From a bacterium (lineage in GTDB: Bacteria > Bacillota > Clostridia > Christensenellales > Aristaeellaceae), in contig SFTH01000002.1 of NCBI GenBank assembly GCA_004563405.1, forward strand, positions 85,080 to 149,079: 64,000 nt of DNA, given 5' to 3'. Below, in pieces: positions 47,772 to 57,003 of this stretch (positions within the stretch are counted from its first letter, which is position 1; each line of letters begins with the position of its first letter). Made by a program: the position numbers and the translations under genes. The notes below the pieces were generated by a model. The model was not told the origin of the DNA, did not search any database, and was given only the letters and a program-made list of their open reading frames with translations.

Positions 47772-47830
47772 GAACCGGCGACCCGCCCCACAGCCGCCGC
47801 GGTCTTATCACGCTCTTTACCGGAGGAGAC

Positions 47831-47859
47831 TTGCCGAAAGCCGCTTCCCATGCTAATAT
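47831..47859 (+). promoter_or_regulatory. promoter of the MATE gene
   Basis: TTGCCG (47831-47836), 17-base spacer and TAATAT (47854-47859), 30 bases before the gene. Confidence 0.55.
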
Positions 47860-47889
47860 GAATGAAATCCACACGGAGGTAACAGCGCT

Positions 47890-49281
47890 ATGCCATCCAA
47901 GCTTCGCAGGCTGATCGGAAGCCGCGCGTTTTACGCCATGGTTCTGGCGGTGGTCATGCCCATCATCGTGCAAAACGCAATCACCAACTTCGTCAACCTG
48001 CTCGACAACCTCATGGTCGGCCGCATCGGCACGGATCAGATGTCCGGCGTCGCCATTGCGAATCAGCTGGTCTTTGTATTCAGCCTCACCATATTCGGCG
48101 CGGTCTCCGGCGCGGGCATCTTTACGGCGCAGTTTCACGGCGCGGGCAACGCGGACGGCGTGCGCGCCTCCTTTCGCTACAAGCTCTATGTGTGCCTGCT
48201 GCTGACGACGGCTGCGCTGATTCTGTTTGCGTGCGCCGGGCCAAGGCTGGTGTCCCTCTATCTCAACGACACGACCGATCCGGAGCGCGTGGCCCGCACG
48301 CTGGATTTCGCCATGCAGTATCTCCGCGTGATGCTCCTGGGCCTGCTGCCCTTCGCGCTGACCCAGTGCTACGCGGGCACGCTGCGCGAAACCGGCGAGA
48401 CGGCCATGCCCATGTTCGCCAGCATCCTGGCGGTGACGGTAAACCTGTCCTTCAACTATCTGCTGATCTTCGGCAAGCTGGGCTTTCCCCGCCTGGGCGT
48501 GCGCGGCGCGGCCATCGCCACCGTGCTCTCGCGCTATGTGGAGCTGATCTTCATCGTCATCTACACCCACACCCACTGCAAAAAGCACCCCTTTGCCGAA
48601 GGCCTCTACCGCACGCTGCACATTCCCGTCCGCCTCGCCCGGGACATCACCACCAAGGGCATGCCGCTGCTGGCCAACGAGCTGCTCTGGTCCATGGGCA
48701 TGGCGACGCTGACCCAGATCTACTCCCTGCGCGGACTGGACGTTGTGGCCGCCACGAACATCACCAGCACCATGTACAATCTCTTCGCCGTGGCCTTCCA
48801 CTCCATGGGCAGCGCCGCGGCCATCATCGTGGGACAGGCGCTGGGCGCAAACGCCATCGACACCGCAAAGGATTACGCCGCGAAGCTGATGGCCTTCTCC
48901 GTCGCCATCAGCATGTTCTTTGGCGGACTGCTGCTGTCCCTCTCCCACTGCATCCCACTGCTGTACAACACCACGGCCTCCGTGCACAGCCTCGCCACGG
49001 CGCTATTGCGCGTCACGGCCTGCGTCATGCCCCTGAGCTCCCTGGTGCACTGCGCCTACTTCATCCTGCGCTCCGGCGGCAAGACCGGCGTCACCTTCCT
49101 GTTTGACTGCGTCTTTATGTGGTCGATCAACATCCCCGTGGCTTTCGTCCTGGCCCACTTCACCGGCATGGGCATCGTCGGCATCTTCCTGTGCGTCCAG
49201 CTGATGGAGGGCATCAAGGCGATCATCGGCACGCTGCTGGTCCGAAAGGGAATCTGGATTCACAACATCGTCTCCAACTGA
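47890..49281 (+). CDS. MATE-family multidrug/metabolite efflux transporter
   Basis: A 463-residue, 12-helix exporter driven by Na+ or H+. Typical repeats: MPIIVQNAITNFVNLLDNLMVGRIG at the N-terminus and the matching second-half ELLWSMGMATLTQIYSLRGLDVVAATNITS; also AMPMFASILAVTVNLSFNYLLIFG and GVRGAAIATVLSR. Most similar in outline to the NorM/DinF-like group common in gut clostridia. ATG at 47890 follows ACGGAGG. Single-gene unit ended by the 49316-49350 hairpin. Substrate unknown. Confidence 0.92.
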   Translation: MPSKLRRLIGSRAFYAMVLAVVMPIIVQNAITNFVNLLDNLMVGRIGTDQMSGVAIANQLVFVFSLTIFGAVSGAGIFTAQFHGAGNADGVRASFRYKLYVCLLLTTAALILFACAGPRLVSLYLNDTTDPERVARTLDFAMQYLRVMLLGLLPFALTQCYAGTLRETGETAMPMFASILAVTVNLSFNYLLIFGKLGFPRLGVRGAAIATVLSRYVELIFIVIYTHTHCKKHPFAEGLYRTLHIPVRLARDITTKGMPLLANELLWSMGMATLTQIYSLRGLDVVAATNITSTMYNLFAVAFHSMGSAAAIIVGQALGANAIDTAKDYAAKLMAFSVAISMFFGGLLLSLSHCIPLLYNTTASVHSLATALLRVTACVMPLSSLVHCAYFILRSGGKTGVTFLFDCVFMWSINIPVAFVLAHFTGMGIVGIFLCVQLMEGIKAIIGTLLVRKGIWIHNIVSN

Positions 49282-49308
49282 CGCGGTATTCTTCACCCGT
49301 CATGCCCA

Positions 49309-49350
49309 TAAAAAAGCTGCGGCCGGGCGATCATCCGCCCCGGCCGCAGC
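49309..49350. terminator. terminator between MATE and CAP-domain genes
   Basis: GCTGCGGCCGGG (49316-49327) and CCCGGCCGCAGC (49339-49350) form a 12-pair stem. On the minus strand a run of T follows (A run 49310-49315), so it best ends the CAP-domain gene; it may also slow readthrough from the MATE gene. Confidence 0.8.
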
Positions 49351-49384
49351 CTGTGAAGCGCTTCCCGTTCGGTCGCGCCGCGCG

Positions 49385-49819
49385 CTACCTTCCGAAGAGC
49401 TGTACCCAGTAGAAGACGCCTCCGATCTTCAGGCAGGCGACGCCGATAGAGCCGTAGCTTGCGCGCAGGATGTTCCGGCGGTGTCCGTCGGAGCTCATCC
49501 AGGCCGCCATCACCTTGTCAGCGGTCCTCTGGCCCCGGGCGATGTTCTCGCCGTAGGCCGCGGATGAAACCGTGCGCCACGCGCTTCCGTCCGGTCGGGT
49601 GTGGCTGAATTTCCGCGCAATTTCCTGGGCGCGCACCTGTGCGGCGCGCGTGAGCTCTGCATCCAGGCGCAGCGCGCCGAGGCCGCGCGCGGCGCGCTCC
49701 CGGTTCACCTCGCCGACCACCGTGCGCGCGTAGCCATCCATGTAATCCGCGGCCTGCGCCGCGCTCAGCGTCAGCGCCAGAATCAGCGCCAGCAAAACTG
49801 TGATGCGTTTCAATTTCAT
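49385..49819 (-). CDS. CAP-domain (SCP/PR-1, YkwD-like) secreted protein
   Basis: A 144-residue secreted protein: signal peptide (cleavage after AQA near 23) then one CAP domain with VNRERAARGLGALRLDAELTRAAQVRAQEIARKFSHTRPDG in outline (motifs VNRERAARGL and FSHTRPDG), AYGENIARG and MSSDGHRRNIL, matching the CAP1-CAP4 signature residues. In Bacillota such proteins are often sporulation-related (YkwD/SafA-like) or surface proteins. ATG at 49819 follows GAGGAGATG. The function of bacterial CAP domains is mostly unknown. Confidence 0.85.
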   Translation of the reverse strand: MKLKRITVLLALILALTLSAAQAADYMDGYARTVVGEVNRERAARGLGALRLDAELTRAAQVRAQEIARKFSHTRPDGSAWRTVSSAAYGENIARGQRTADKVMAAWMSSDGHRRNILRASYGSIGVACLKIGGVFYWVQLFGR

Positions 49820-50006
49820 TTGTGACTCATCTCCTCGCGTAATTTAATTAATTTGAAATATATTTCATAATTATTTTACGATTTACACCAATCATCGTCA
49901 AGCAGATTTGTGCGATTTGCCAGAAATTTCCAGCGGACGGGGAATGTGACACGCGGCAACGCGCACTGTGCGGGCGCGAATTCAAGCGAAAGCGGAGGGC
50001 TTTGAA

Positions 50007-50831
50007 ATGGATGAAAACACATACATGCGCGCGGACGTGGCGCTGTGCGCCCGGGGACTCGCGCCGAGCCGGGAGCGCGCGCAGGCGCTGATCGCCGCGG
50101 GCCTGGTCTACGCGGGGGAAACGGCGCTGAAGAAGTCTTCGCAGAAGGTGGGCCCGGACGACGCATTGAGCGTGCGTGGCGAATGCTGCCCCTATGTGAG
50201 CCGGGGCGGCTTCAAGCTGGCGCGGGCGCTCACCCGCTTCGGCGTATCTCCGGAGGGAAAAACGGCCATTGACGTGGGCGCCTCCACCGGCGGCTTCACG
50301 GACGTGCTGCTTCAGGCGGGCGCGCGCAGGGTGTACGCCGTGGACGTGGGCACGGCGCAGCTGGATCCCCGGCTGCGGGAGGATCCGCGGGTCATTTCCA
50401 TAGAGCAGACGAACGCCCGGGCGCTGACGCGGGAGATGTTCCCCGAGTCCCCGACTCTGGGCGTGATGGACGTATCCTTCATCTCCATTCTGAAGATACT
50501 GCCCGCGCTCCGGCGGGTGCTGGGCGACGATGGGCGGCTGATTTCGCTGGTGAAGCCCCAATTCGAGGCCGGCCGGGACGCGCCGGGCAAAAAGGGCGTG
50601 ATTGCAAGCGCCGCCGTGCACGAGCGCGTGTTGCGCCAGATCGCCGCCGTCGCGCCGGAGACCGGCTGGCGGATACGCGCGTTCGACTACTCCCCCATCG
50701 CCGGAACCCAGGGCAATCTGGAATTTCTGGCGGATTTTATCCCCGACGACGGCGCGACGCCCCTGCCGGACATGCAGGAAATCCGCGCGCTGGTGCGGCG
50801 CGCCCATGAAGAAATCCGGCGCAGGGGGTAG
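50007..50831 (+). CDS. tlyA: TlyA-family rRNA (cytidine-2'-O)-methyltransferase
   Basis: A 274-residue protein: N-terminal S4 RNA-binding domain (about 10-65, RADVALCARGLAPSRERAQALI) and C-terminal FtsJ-like methyltransferase with DVGASTGGFTDVLL (SAM site), AVDVGTAQLDPRLR, DVSFISI (about 155) and LVKPQFEAGR. TlyA methylates 16S C1409 and 23S C1920 in mycobacteria, affecting capreomycin sensitivity. ATG at 50007 follows GGAGGG. In many Clostridia it is in a cluster with xseA/dxs/nadK, but here it stands alone. Confidence 0.92.
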   Translation: MDENTYMRADVALCARGLAPSRERAQALIAAGLVYAGETALKKSSQKVGPDDALSVRGECCPYVSRGGFKLARALTRFGVSPEGKTAIDVGASTGGFTDVLLQAGARRVYAVDVGTAQLDPRLREDPRVISIEQTNARALTREMFPESPTLGVMDVSFISILKILPALRRVLGDDGRLISLVKPQFEAGRDAPGKKGVIASAAVHERVLRQIAAVAPETGWRIRAFDYSPIAGTQGNLEFLADFIPDDGATPLPDMQEIRALVRRAHEEIRRRG

Positions 50832-50909
50832 CCCTCAGCACAAAAGAGCCTCAGGTGCATCAACGGAAGAATCACAATCACTTCTTCGGATAGTGCTGCG
50901 CAGCGCAGA

Positions 50910-50954
50910 AGAATCGCAGGCGCGACGCCGCAACCGGCGCGCACCTGCGATTCT
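50910..50954. terminator. hairpin between convergent tlyA and dus, possible terminator
   Basis: AGAATCGCAGG (50910-50920) pairs with CCTGCGATTCT (50944-50954), with additional inner CGCG/CGCG pairing. Poor T tract. Confidence 0.5.
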
Positions 50955-51047
50955 CTTTCCCAATAATACCAACGCCCTTCCGCGTGTGGCAAGGCCTGCA
51001 AATCGCGGAGAAAAGCCACAAATCAGCGCGCGTCCCCCCGGCGCGCT

Positions 51048-52022
51048 TCACGCCTCCGCCTCCAGCGCAAATTCCCGCAGCGCGTCGCGCACAGCCTCTG
51101 CGCTGTCCAGAAGATTGATCCTCTCCCGGAAGCGGGCCGCGCCCCGCAGGCCGGAGACATACCAGGCGATGTGCTTGCGCATCTCCAGCATGCCGCCGCG
51201 CTCGCCGTGCAGCTGCGTCTCCAGTTCGAAGTGGCGCAGCGCGGTTTCCACGCGCTCCCGGCCCGTGACCGGCGCACAGCTCTCCCCCGCCATCGCCGCA
51301 CGGATCTCCCGGAAGATCCAGGGATTTCCCTGGGCCGACCGGGCCACCAACACCGCGTCGCAGCCGGTCTCCTCCAGCATGCGCACCGCGTCCGCGCCGC
51401 TGCGCACATCCCCATTGCCCAGCACCGGCACGCCCACGCTCTTCTTCACCGCGCGAATCACCGACCAGTCGGCCCGCCCCGAATATTGCTGCATCCGGGT
51501 GCGCCCGTGGACGGCGATGGCCGCCGCGCCCGCCTGTTCGCAGATCCGGGCCACCTCCACCGCATTGACGCTCTCCGCATCCCAGCCCGCGCGGATCTTG
51601 ACCGTGACCGGCACGCGCACCGCGTCCGTCATCGCGCGCACGATGCGGCCGATGCGCTCCGGCTCCCGCATCAGCGCGCTGCCCTCGCCGTTTCCGGTGA
51701 TCTTCGGCGCGGGGCAACCAAAGTTGAGGTCGAAGAACTCAAAGCCCGCGTCCGCAAGTTCCAGCGCCGCTTCCGCCATCAGCTCCGGCTCCCGGCCAAA
51801 GAGCTGAAGCGCGGCGATTCCCTCTCCAGTCAGGCGCGCCAGCAGCTCCCGGGCATTCCGGTTCTTGCCCTGGGAGTAGAGCCAGCCCTTGGCCGAGAGC
51901 ATTTCGCTGACGCTCCAGGCCGCCCCCTGCTCGTGGCAGAGCAGCCGCATGGCCGCGTCGGTCACGCCCGCCATGGGCGCGAGGCCCGCGCCCGCCGGTA
52001 TCGTCAATTCGCCCAGATGCAT
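51048..52022 (-). CDS. dus: tRNA-dihydrouridine synthase
   Basis: A 324-residue FMN enzyme reducing specific uridines in tRNA. Start LAPMAGVTDAAMR (FMN/active-site region), DLNFGCPAPKIT with the catalytic Cys, VKIRAGWD, VHGRTR, NGDVRSGADAVRM and SAQGNPWIFREI are all family motifs. ATG at 52022 after a GGAGGG site is preferred over upstream in-frame starts. The position specificity (DusB-like, position 17/20a class) is not set by the sequence. It has its own promoter, divergent from yqfC. Confidence 0.94.
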   Translation of the reverse strand: MHLGELTIPAGAGLAPMAGVTDAAMRLLCHEQGAAWSVSEMLSAKGWLYSQGKNRNARELLARLTGEGIAALQLFGREPELMAEAALELADAGFEFFDLNFGCPAPKITGNGEGSALMREPERIGRIVRAMTDAVRVPVTVKIRAGWDAESVNAVEVARICEQAGAAAIAVHGRTRMQQYSGRADWSVIRAVKKSVGVPVLGNGDVRSGADAVRMLEETGCDAVLVARSAQGNPWIFREIRAAMAGESCAPVTGRERVETALRHFELETQLHGERGGMLEMRKHIAWYVSGLRGAARFRERINLLDSAEAVRDALREFALEAEA

Positions 52023-52059
52023 ATCATCCCTCCGCGTTTGTTTCGGCATATCGGGTTTT

Positions 52060-52088
52060 ATTATACCATCCGCCGCAAAACTTCGCAA
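52060..52088 (-). promoter_or_regulatory. promoter of dus
   Basis: Minus-strand TTGCGA (52083-52088), 17-base spacer and perfect TATAAT (52060-52065). Confidence 0.75.
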
Positions 52089-52115
52089 TGCGGCGCGCCC
52101 TTTTTGCGCGGCGGC

Positions 52116-52145
52116 TTGCATTTATACCGCCCCATCGTGTATAAT
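52116..52145 (+). promoter_or_regulatory. promoter before yqfC
   Basis: TTGCAT (52116-52121), 18-base spacer and TATAAT (52140-52145). yqfC is sigma-E-controlled in B. subtilis, but this site looks like sigma-A; it could serve the whole yqfC-recO run, which includes essential genes. Confidence 0.6.
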
Positions 52146-52242
52146 ATAGTTGGATAAATTTCACGCTTCTCTCCCGCGTCGGTTCGGAACGGACGCGATC
52201 CTGCATATCGTTGTAGCAAACGGGGATATGCGGGGTGATACA

Positions 52243-52542
52243 ATGAAATCCACAAAGTCGCGCCGGAGGGCGGAAGCGCCCGCGTTGGAGTGGCTGTGCG
52301 ACCTGTCCGGACGATCAGCGCGGGTCACCTCCATCGGGAACCGCTCGCTGCTGGTGGAGAACCACTGCGGCATACTCGAATTCACTGCGGAGCGCATCGC
52401 CCTGGCGAGCCGCTGCGGAAACATCGAGGTGGAGGGCGCGGAGCTCTCCCTGGCTGAGGTGCGCCGGGACGCCCTGGTGATCCGCGGCGACATACGCAAC
52501 GTCCGGCTCCCCGGCGGGGAGGCGAGCCTCCATGAATCGTGA
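52243..52542 (+). CDS. yqfC: Sporulation protein YqfC (YabP/YqfC family)
   Basis: A 99-residue YabP/YqfC-family protein, made in the mother cell and required at an intermediate sporulation step in relatives. Family pattern: DLSGRSARVTSIGNRSLLVENHCGILEFTAERIALASRCGNIEVEG in outline (key segments SLLVENHCGIL and NIEVEGAELSL), ending IRGDIRNVRL. ATG at 52243 follows a weak GGGGTGAT site; longer in-frame starts exist. Its 3' end overlaps yqfD by 11 bases, the conserved order. Confidence 0.87.
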   Translation: MKSTKSRRRAEAPALEWLCDLSGRSARVTSIGNRSLLVENHCGILEFTAERIALASRCGNIEVEGAELSLAEVRRDALVIRGDIRNVRLPGGEASLHES

Positions 52543-53707
52543 CGTCTGGCTGCGCGTGGAGGGCTCCCTGCTGGAGCGACTCCTTCAGCGCGCGCTGAAG
52601 CAGGGCGCGCACTTTGCCCGCGTGCGGCGCACGGGAAGGCGGACGATCGTCGTCGCCTCGGACGCGCGCAGCGCAGAAGTGCTGACCGCACTGTGCAGGC
52701 GCTACGGCCTGGACTGCCGGGTGCTGCGCCGGGGCGGCTGGACCGCACTGAAGGATGTGCTGCGCGCGCGCTGGACGCTCGCGCCGGGCCTCCTGCTCTG
52801 CGTCGTCTGCTGTGTCCTTGCGCTCTCCCGCATCTGGCTGGTGGACGTGCGCTTCACCGGCCCCTGCGCTGCCCTGGGCAATCGGAGTGAAATCCTCGCC
52901 TGTCTGGACGCGGCGGGCGTCCGGCCGGGCATGTCCGCCGCGCGCCTCGAGACGGAGCTGCTTCAGAAGCAGCTCATGGCCGGAGCCGAAAACTACAGCT
53001 TCATCGGCGTGCGCCGCCAGGGCATACGGCTGCTCGTGGAGGCTTCCCCGGAGGTTCCCGCGCCGGAAATCTACGCCCTCGACCGCGCCCGGGATCTGGT
53101 CGCAGCCCGGGACGGCATCATCGAATCCATCACGGTGCACGCGGGCGAGGCCTGCGTCGCGCGGGGCGACACCGTCCGCGCGGGGCAAATTCTCATCCGC
53201 GGCGAGGAGGCCCGGAGCCAGGAGGAAACCGCGCCCGTGCGCGCCCTGGGCGAAGTGATGGCCCGCTGCTGGGTGGACGGCAGCGCAGAGGGCGAGCTCA
53301 CGCATGTCGAATCGCGCCGGACGGGCCGCAGCGCCGTGAATTGCAGCCTCAGGCTGATGGGCCTGCGCCTCGCCCTTTCCGGGGCGCCCCCGTTTTCCAG
53401 CCAGGAGGCGCAGGCGGAAATTCTCCCCGTAGTCGGGCTGTTTCTGCCGCTGGAAATCGAGCGAACCACCTGCTTTGAGACGGCGGAGGTTCGCACGGAT
53501 GTGGACGCGCGCCAGCTGGAGGCGCAGCTCAAGGCCCTCGCCCGGTCGGACGCGCTGCGAAAACTCCCCGACGGCGCGCAATACAAAATCGCAAATTCGT
53601 GGACGGATGTGCAGCAGGATGAAAACCGCCTGCGTCTGCACGCGGTCTATGAAATATACGCCGACATCGCCGTTACGCGGGATGCCCTGATTGAGGAGGT
53701 TTACTGA
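52532..53707 (+). CDS. yqfD: Sporulation protein YqfD
   Basis: A 391-residue YqfD, a membrane protein needed in sporulation in related bacteria. One transmembrane helix (about 84-101, LAPGLLLCVVCCVLALS) precedes the long extracytoplasmic part with WLVDVRF, GVRPGM, the segment ENYSFIGVRRQG and the DGIIESITVHAGEACVARGDTVRAGQILIRG lipoyl/biotinyl-like hairpin region. The start ATG at 52532 overlaps yqfC. Two bases separate its stop and the phoH TTG start region. Confidence 0.88.
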   Translation: MNRDVWLRVEGSLLERLLQRALKQGAHFARVRRTGRRTIVVASDARSAEVLTALCRRYGLDCRVLRRGGWTALKDVLRARWTLAPGLLLCVVCCVLALSRIWLVDVRFTGPCAALGNRSEILACLDAAGVRPGMSAARLETELLQKQLMAGAENYSFIGVRRQGIRLLVEASPEVPAPEIYALDRARDLVAARDGIIESITVHAGEACVARGDTVRAGQILIRGEEARSQEETAPVRALGEVMARCWVDGSAEGELTHVESRRTGRSAVNCSLRLMGLRLALSGAPPFSSQEAQAEILPVVGLFLPLEIERTTCFETAEVRTDVDARQLEAQLKALARSDALRKLPDGAQYKIANSWTDVQQDENRLRLHAVYEIYADIAVTRDALIEEVY

Positions 53708-53709
53708 AC

Positions 53710-54711
53710 TTGGAAAACACCGCACATGAGGCTGTGGAGCGCATGCCCATCGAATCCGCAGAGGAGTTTATCGGCCTGTTCGGTCTGCGCGAGGAAAACA
53801 TCGCCCTGTTCCGGGAGGAGCTGGGCGTGGAAATTCAGGCGGGCAGCGGTGAAATCGTGCTCAGCGGCGACAGCGACAAGGTGGAGCTGGCGAGGCTGAC
53901 GCTGGAGAAGATGAGCGAGATCATCCGCAGGGGCGAGACGGTGGACCGCACGCGCATTCGCTATGCCATCGGCCTCGCTTCGGAGGGCAACGCCGACCGC
54001 ATCGGCGAAATCATGCGGGACGTGATCGCCATCACGAGCCGCGGCCGCCAGGTCAAGTGCAAGACCCTGGGCCAGAAAAACTATGTGGACGCGATTCGTC
54101 AGAACACCTGCACCTTCGCCGTAGGACCGGCCGGAACGGGCAAGACCTACCTGGCCATCGCCATGGCGGTGGTCGCCATGAAGAACAAGGAGATCGAGCG
54201 CATCATCCTCACCCGTCCCGCGGTGGAGGCCGGCGAAAAGCTGGGCTTTCTGCCGGGAGACCTGGCCCAGAAGGTCGACCCGTATCTGCGTCCGCTCTAC
54301 GACGCGCTGCACGAGATGCTGGGGCTGGACGCCTACCAGCGTCTGGTGGAGCGCGGCGCGATCGAGGTCGCGCCCCTGGCCTACATGCGCGGGCGCACCC
54401 TCAACGACGCCTTCATCATCCTCGACGAGGCGCAGAACACCACCAGCGAACAGATGAAGATGTTTCTCACCCGCATGGGCATGGGCTCGAAGATGGTCAT
54501 CACCGGCGACGTGACCCAGATCGACCTTCCCATCGGCAAAAAGAGCGGACTGGTGGAGGCGCTGGAGGTGCTCAAGGGTGTGGACGACATCGGCATCGTG
54601 CGCCTGACCCACCGGGACGTGGTGCGTCACGAGCTGGTGCAGGCCATCGTCCGGGCCTATGAAAAGTACGCCCAGCGAACCGACCGGCGGGGCGGGCCCG
54701 CCCGGGGGTAA
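53710..54711 (+). CDS. phoH: PhoH-family ATPase
   Basis: A 333-residue cytoplasmic ATPase. Walker A GPAGTGKTY (139-147) and Walker B IILDEAQN are intact, with MFLTRMGMGSKMVITGDVTQ the third motif. PhoH-like proteins carry a PhoH NTPase with predicted RNA helicase or RNase activity and are linked to ribosome-related YbeY functions. The start is TTG at 53710, nine bases after GAGGAGG (53694-53700). It precedes yqfF, the usual order. Confidence 0.93.
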   Translation: MENTAHEAVERMPIESAEEFIGLFGLREENIALFREELGVEIQAGSGEIVLSGDSDKVELARLTLEKMSEIIRRGETVDRTRIRYAIGLASEGNADRIGEIMRDVIAITSRGRQVKCKTLGQKNYVDAIRQNTCTFAVGPAGTGKTYLAIAMAVVAMKNKEIERIILTRPAVEAGEKLGFLPGDLAQKVDPYLRPLYDALHEMLGLDAYQRLVERGAIEVAPLAYMRGRTLNDAFIILDEAQNTTSEQMKMFLTRMGMGSKMVITGDVTQIDLPIGKKSGLVEALEVLKGVDDIGIVRLTHRDVVRHELVQAIVRAYEKYAQRTDRRGGPARG

Positions 54712-54723
54712 AGGAGAATTCCC

Positions 54724-57003
54724 ATGAAAAAGCTATCCGAATTCAGAGTCAGCCGCCTGAGCGGCGTGATTCAGTGCGTCGTCACCGCGCTGGTGACCTT
54801 CATCCTGCTGTTCGTGCTGATTCTAGCCGGCATATCGCCCGATCAGTACGACATCCATGTGGGCGAACCCGCCAGCAAGGCGGTCTACGCCACCAAGGAC
54901 GTGGAGGACACGGTGACCACCGAGGCGCTGCGCGAGGCCGCCGCCAACGCCGTGGAGCCCATCTACAGGAGCATGGATCCCAGCGTGAACGCCACCGTGC
55001 TGGAGGATATGGAGGCCGCCTTCAAGGCGCTTGCCGACATCCGCGCCGAATACGCGCCCCAGGCGGAAAGCGGCGTGAGCGAGGATCTGCTGGACAGCGC
55101 AAACCGCCAGTCCCCCGTGACGATGACCCAGGACATGTTTTCCGCCCTGCTGGAGGCCGGCGACGACACGCTCTCCGCGCTGGCCGCTACCTGCACCGAC
55201 GAGGTACGCGAGACGCTGAACTCCACGCTGCCCGAAGGCCAGGAGAGCGCCGCCGTGACCCGCATCACCCGCAACCTGCTCGACGATGAATACCCCGCCG
55301 CACTGGTGAGCACCTACGCCGAGGCGATGCGCGCATGCATCCAGCCGAACATGCTCATCGACACCGAGATCACCGAGGCAAACCGCCAGAAGGCCCGGGA
55401 GGCGGTGGAGCCGGAGGTGCTGGTCAAGCGCGAGGTCATCGTGCGCGAGGGCGAAATCGTCACCGAGGCTCAGTATCAGATGATCGCGAGCCTGGGCCTG
55501 CTGGCGGACGACGCGCTGGACGTGCCCCTGGCGGGCGGGCTTGCGCTGCTGGTGCTGGTGCTCTGCGGCGTGATCGCCCTGTATCTCTGGCAGTTTGACG
55601 CCTGCGTACTGCGCGAATCCCGAAAGCTGCTTCTGCTGTGCATCATCATCGTGCTGGAGCTGGCCATATCGCTGCTGGTGCGCAGCGTCAATACCTATCT
55701 GATGCCCGTTGCGCTGGGCGCGATTCTGATTTCCATCCTGCTGGACACCAAGACGGCCATGTTCGTCAACGCCGTTCTGAGCTTCATGGTGTCCATGCTG
55801 GTGTCCGCCGACGGCCTGTTCTCCATGGCGATGTTCTCCATCCTGCTCATGGCCTTTGCGGCGGGCCCGGTGGCTTCGCTGATTCTCTCCCGCAGGCAGT
55901 TGCGCACGGGCACGCTGCTGGCCGGCTTCGCCATCGCGCTGGTGAACTTCGCCATCGTGCTGGCCATCGGCCTGGTGGCGAGCACAAATCTGCGCACGGC
56001 CATCACCAACGCCTTCTGGGCCATCGGCGGCGGCGTGTTCAGCGCCGTGCTGGCCATCGGCCTCCAGTCCCTGCTGGAGTGGCTGTTCAACCTGGCTACC
56101 AACGCCAAGCTCATCGAGCTGTCCAACCCCAACCAGCCGCTATTGCGGCGGCTGCTGATGGAAGCGCCGGGCACCTACCACCACTCCATCATTGTGGCGA
56201 ATCTCGCCGAGGCCGGCGCGACGGCCGTGGGCGGAAACGGCCTGCTGGCCCGCGTGGGCGCGTACTATCACGACGTGGGCAAGCTCAAGCGACCCATGTA
56301 CTTCAAGGAAAACCAGATGGGCGACAATCCTCACGACCGCACCGACCCCCGCGTCTCCACCGCGATCCTCACTGCCCATCCCCGCGACGGCGCGCAGATG
56401 GCCGCCAAGGAGCGCATCCCCGCCCCGGTGGTGGACATCATCCGCCAGCACCACGGCGACTCTCTGGTGCTCTACTTCTACGACAAGGCCGTCAAGCTCT
56501 ACGGCGAGGACATCGACATCTCCTCCTTCCGCTACGAGGGACCGCGCCCACGGAGCAAGGAGGCCGCCGTGGTCATGCTGGCGGACACCATCGAGGCCGC
56601 CACCCGCACGCTGGCCAATCCCAGCCCGGAGCGGATGGAGCAACTGATCCGCAAGCTGGTGCGCAAGAAGATGGACGACGGGCAGCTCAACGATTCCGCG
56701 CTGACCTTCAACGACCTGGACAAGATCTGCTCCACCTTCGCGACGGTGCTCACCGGCGTGTTCCACGAGCGCATCGAATATCCCGACATCGCCATACCGC
56801 CCCGCCAGGGCGTTCCCGCGCCGCAGGAGGAAGCAAGCTCCGCGCCCGCCGCGGCGGAGGACGCCGGCGCGCAGGCCGGGACTCCGGCCGAGCCGGACGC
56901 GGCCGAAGCGCCGGTTGAACCGCAGAAGACCCGGGAGGCGACCGGCGAAGATGCGCCGGTTGCGGGCGTCGCTCCGGCGCAGGAGGTCCAGAATGCCGAT
57001 TGA
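54724..57003 (+). CDS. pgpH: 7TMR-HD family cyclic-di-AMP phosphodiesterase (PgpH/YqfF)
   Basis: A 759-residue protein: N-terminal helix (about 16-35), extracytoplasmic 7TMR-HDED region (to about 265), about seven helices (270-470), and a cytoplasmic HD domain (480-690) with GTYHHSIIVANLAE, AYYHDVGKL, DRTDPRVSTAIL, HPRDGAQMA and HHGDSL. PgpH hydrolyses c-di-AMP to pApA in Listeria. The C-terminal 60 residues are an Ala/Pro/Glu-rich low-complexity tail, unusual in length. ATG at 54724 follows AAAGGAG. Its end overlaps the ybeY start by 11 bases. Confidence 0.92.
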   Translation: MKKLSEFRVSRLSGVIQCVVTALVTFILLFVLILAGISPDQYDIHVGEPASKAVYATKDVEDTVTTEALREAAANAVEPIYRSMDPSVNATVLEDMEAAFKALADIRAEYAPQAESGVSEDLLDSANRQSPVTMTQDMFSALLEAGDDTLSALAATCTDEVRETLNSTLPEGQESAAVTRITRNLLDDEYPAALVSTYAEAMRACIQPNMLIDTEITEANRQKAREAVEPEVLVKREVIVREGEIVTEAQYQMIASLGLLADDALDVPLAGGLALLVLVLCGVIALYLWQFDACVLRESRKLLLLCIIIVLELAISLLVRSVNTYLMPVALGAILISILLDTKTAMFVNAVLSFMVSMLVSADGLFSMAMFSILLMAFAAGPVASLILSRRQLRTGTLLAGFAIALVNFAIVLAIGLVASTNLRTAITNAFWAIGGGVFSAVLAIGLQSLLEWLFNLATNAKLIELSNPNQPLLRRLLMEAPGTYHHSIIVANLAEAGATAVGGNGLLARVGAYYHDVGKLKRPMYFKENQMGDNPHDRTDPRVSTAILTAHPRDGAQMAAKERIPAPVVDIIRQHHGDSLVLYFYDKAVKLYGEDIDISSFRYEGPRPRSKEAAVVMLADTIEAATRTLANPSPERMEQLIRKLVRKKMDDGQLNDSALTFNDLDKICSTFATVLTGVFHERIEYPDIAIPPRQGVPAPQEEASSAPAAAEDAGAQAGTPAEPDAAEAPVEPQKTREATGEDAPVAGVAPAQEVQNAD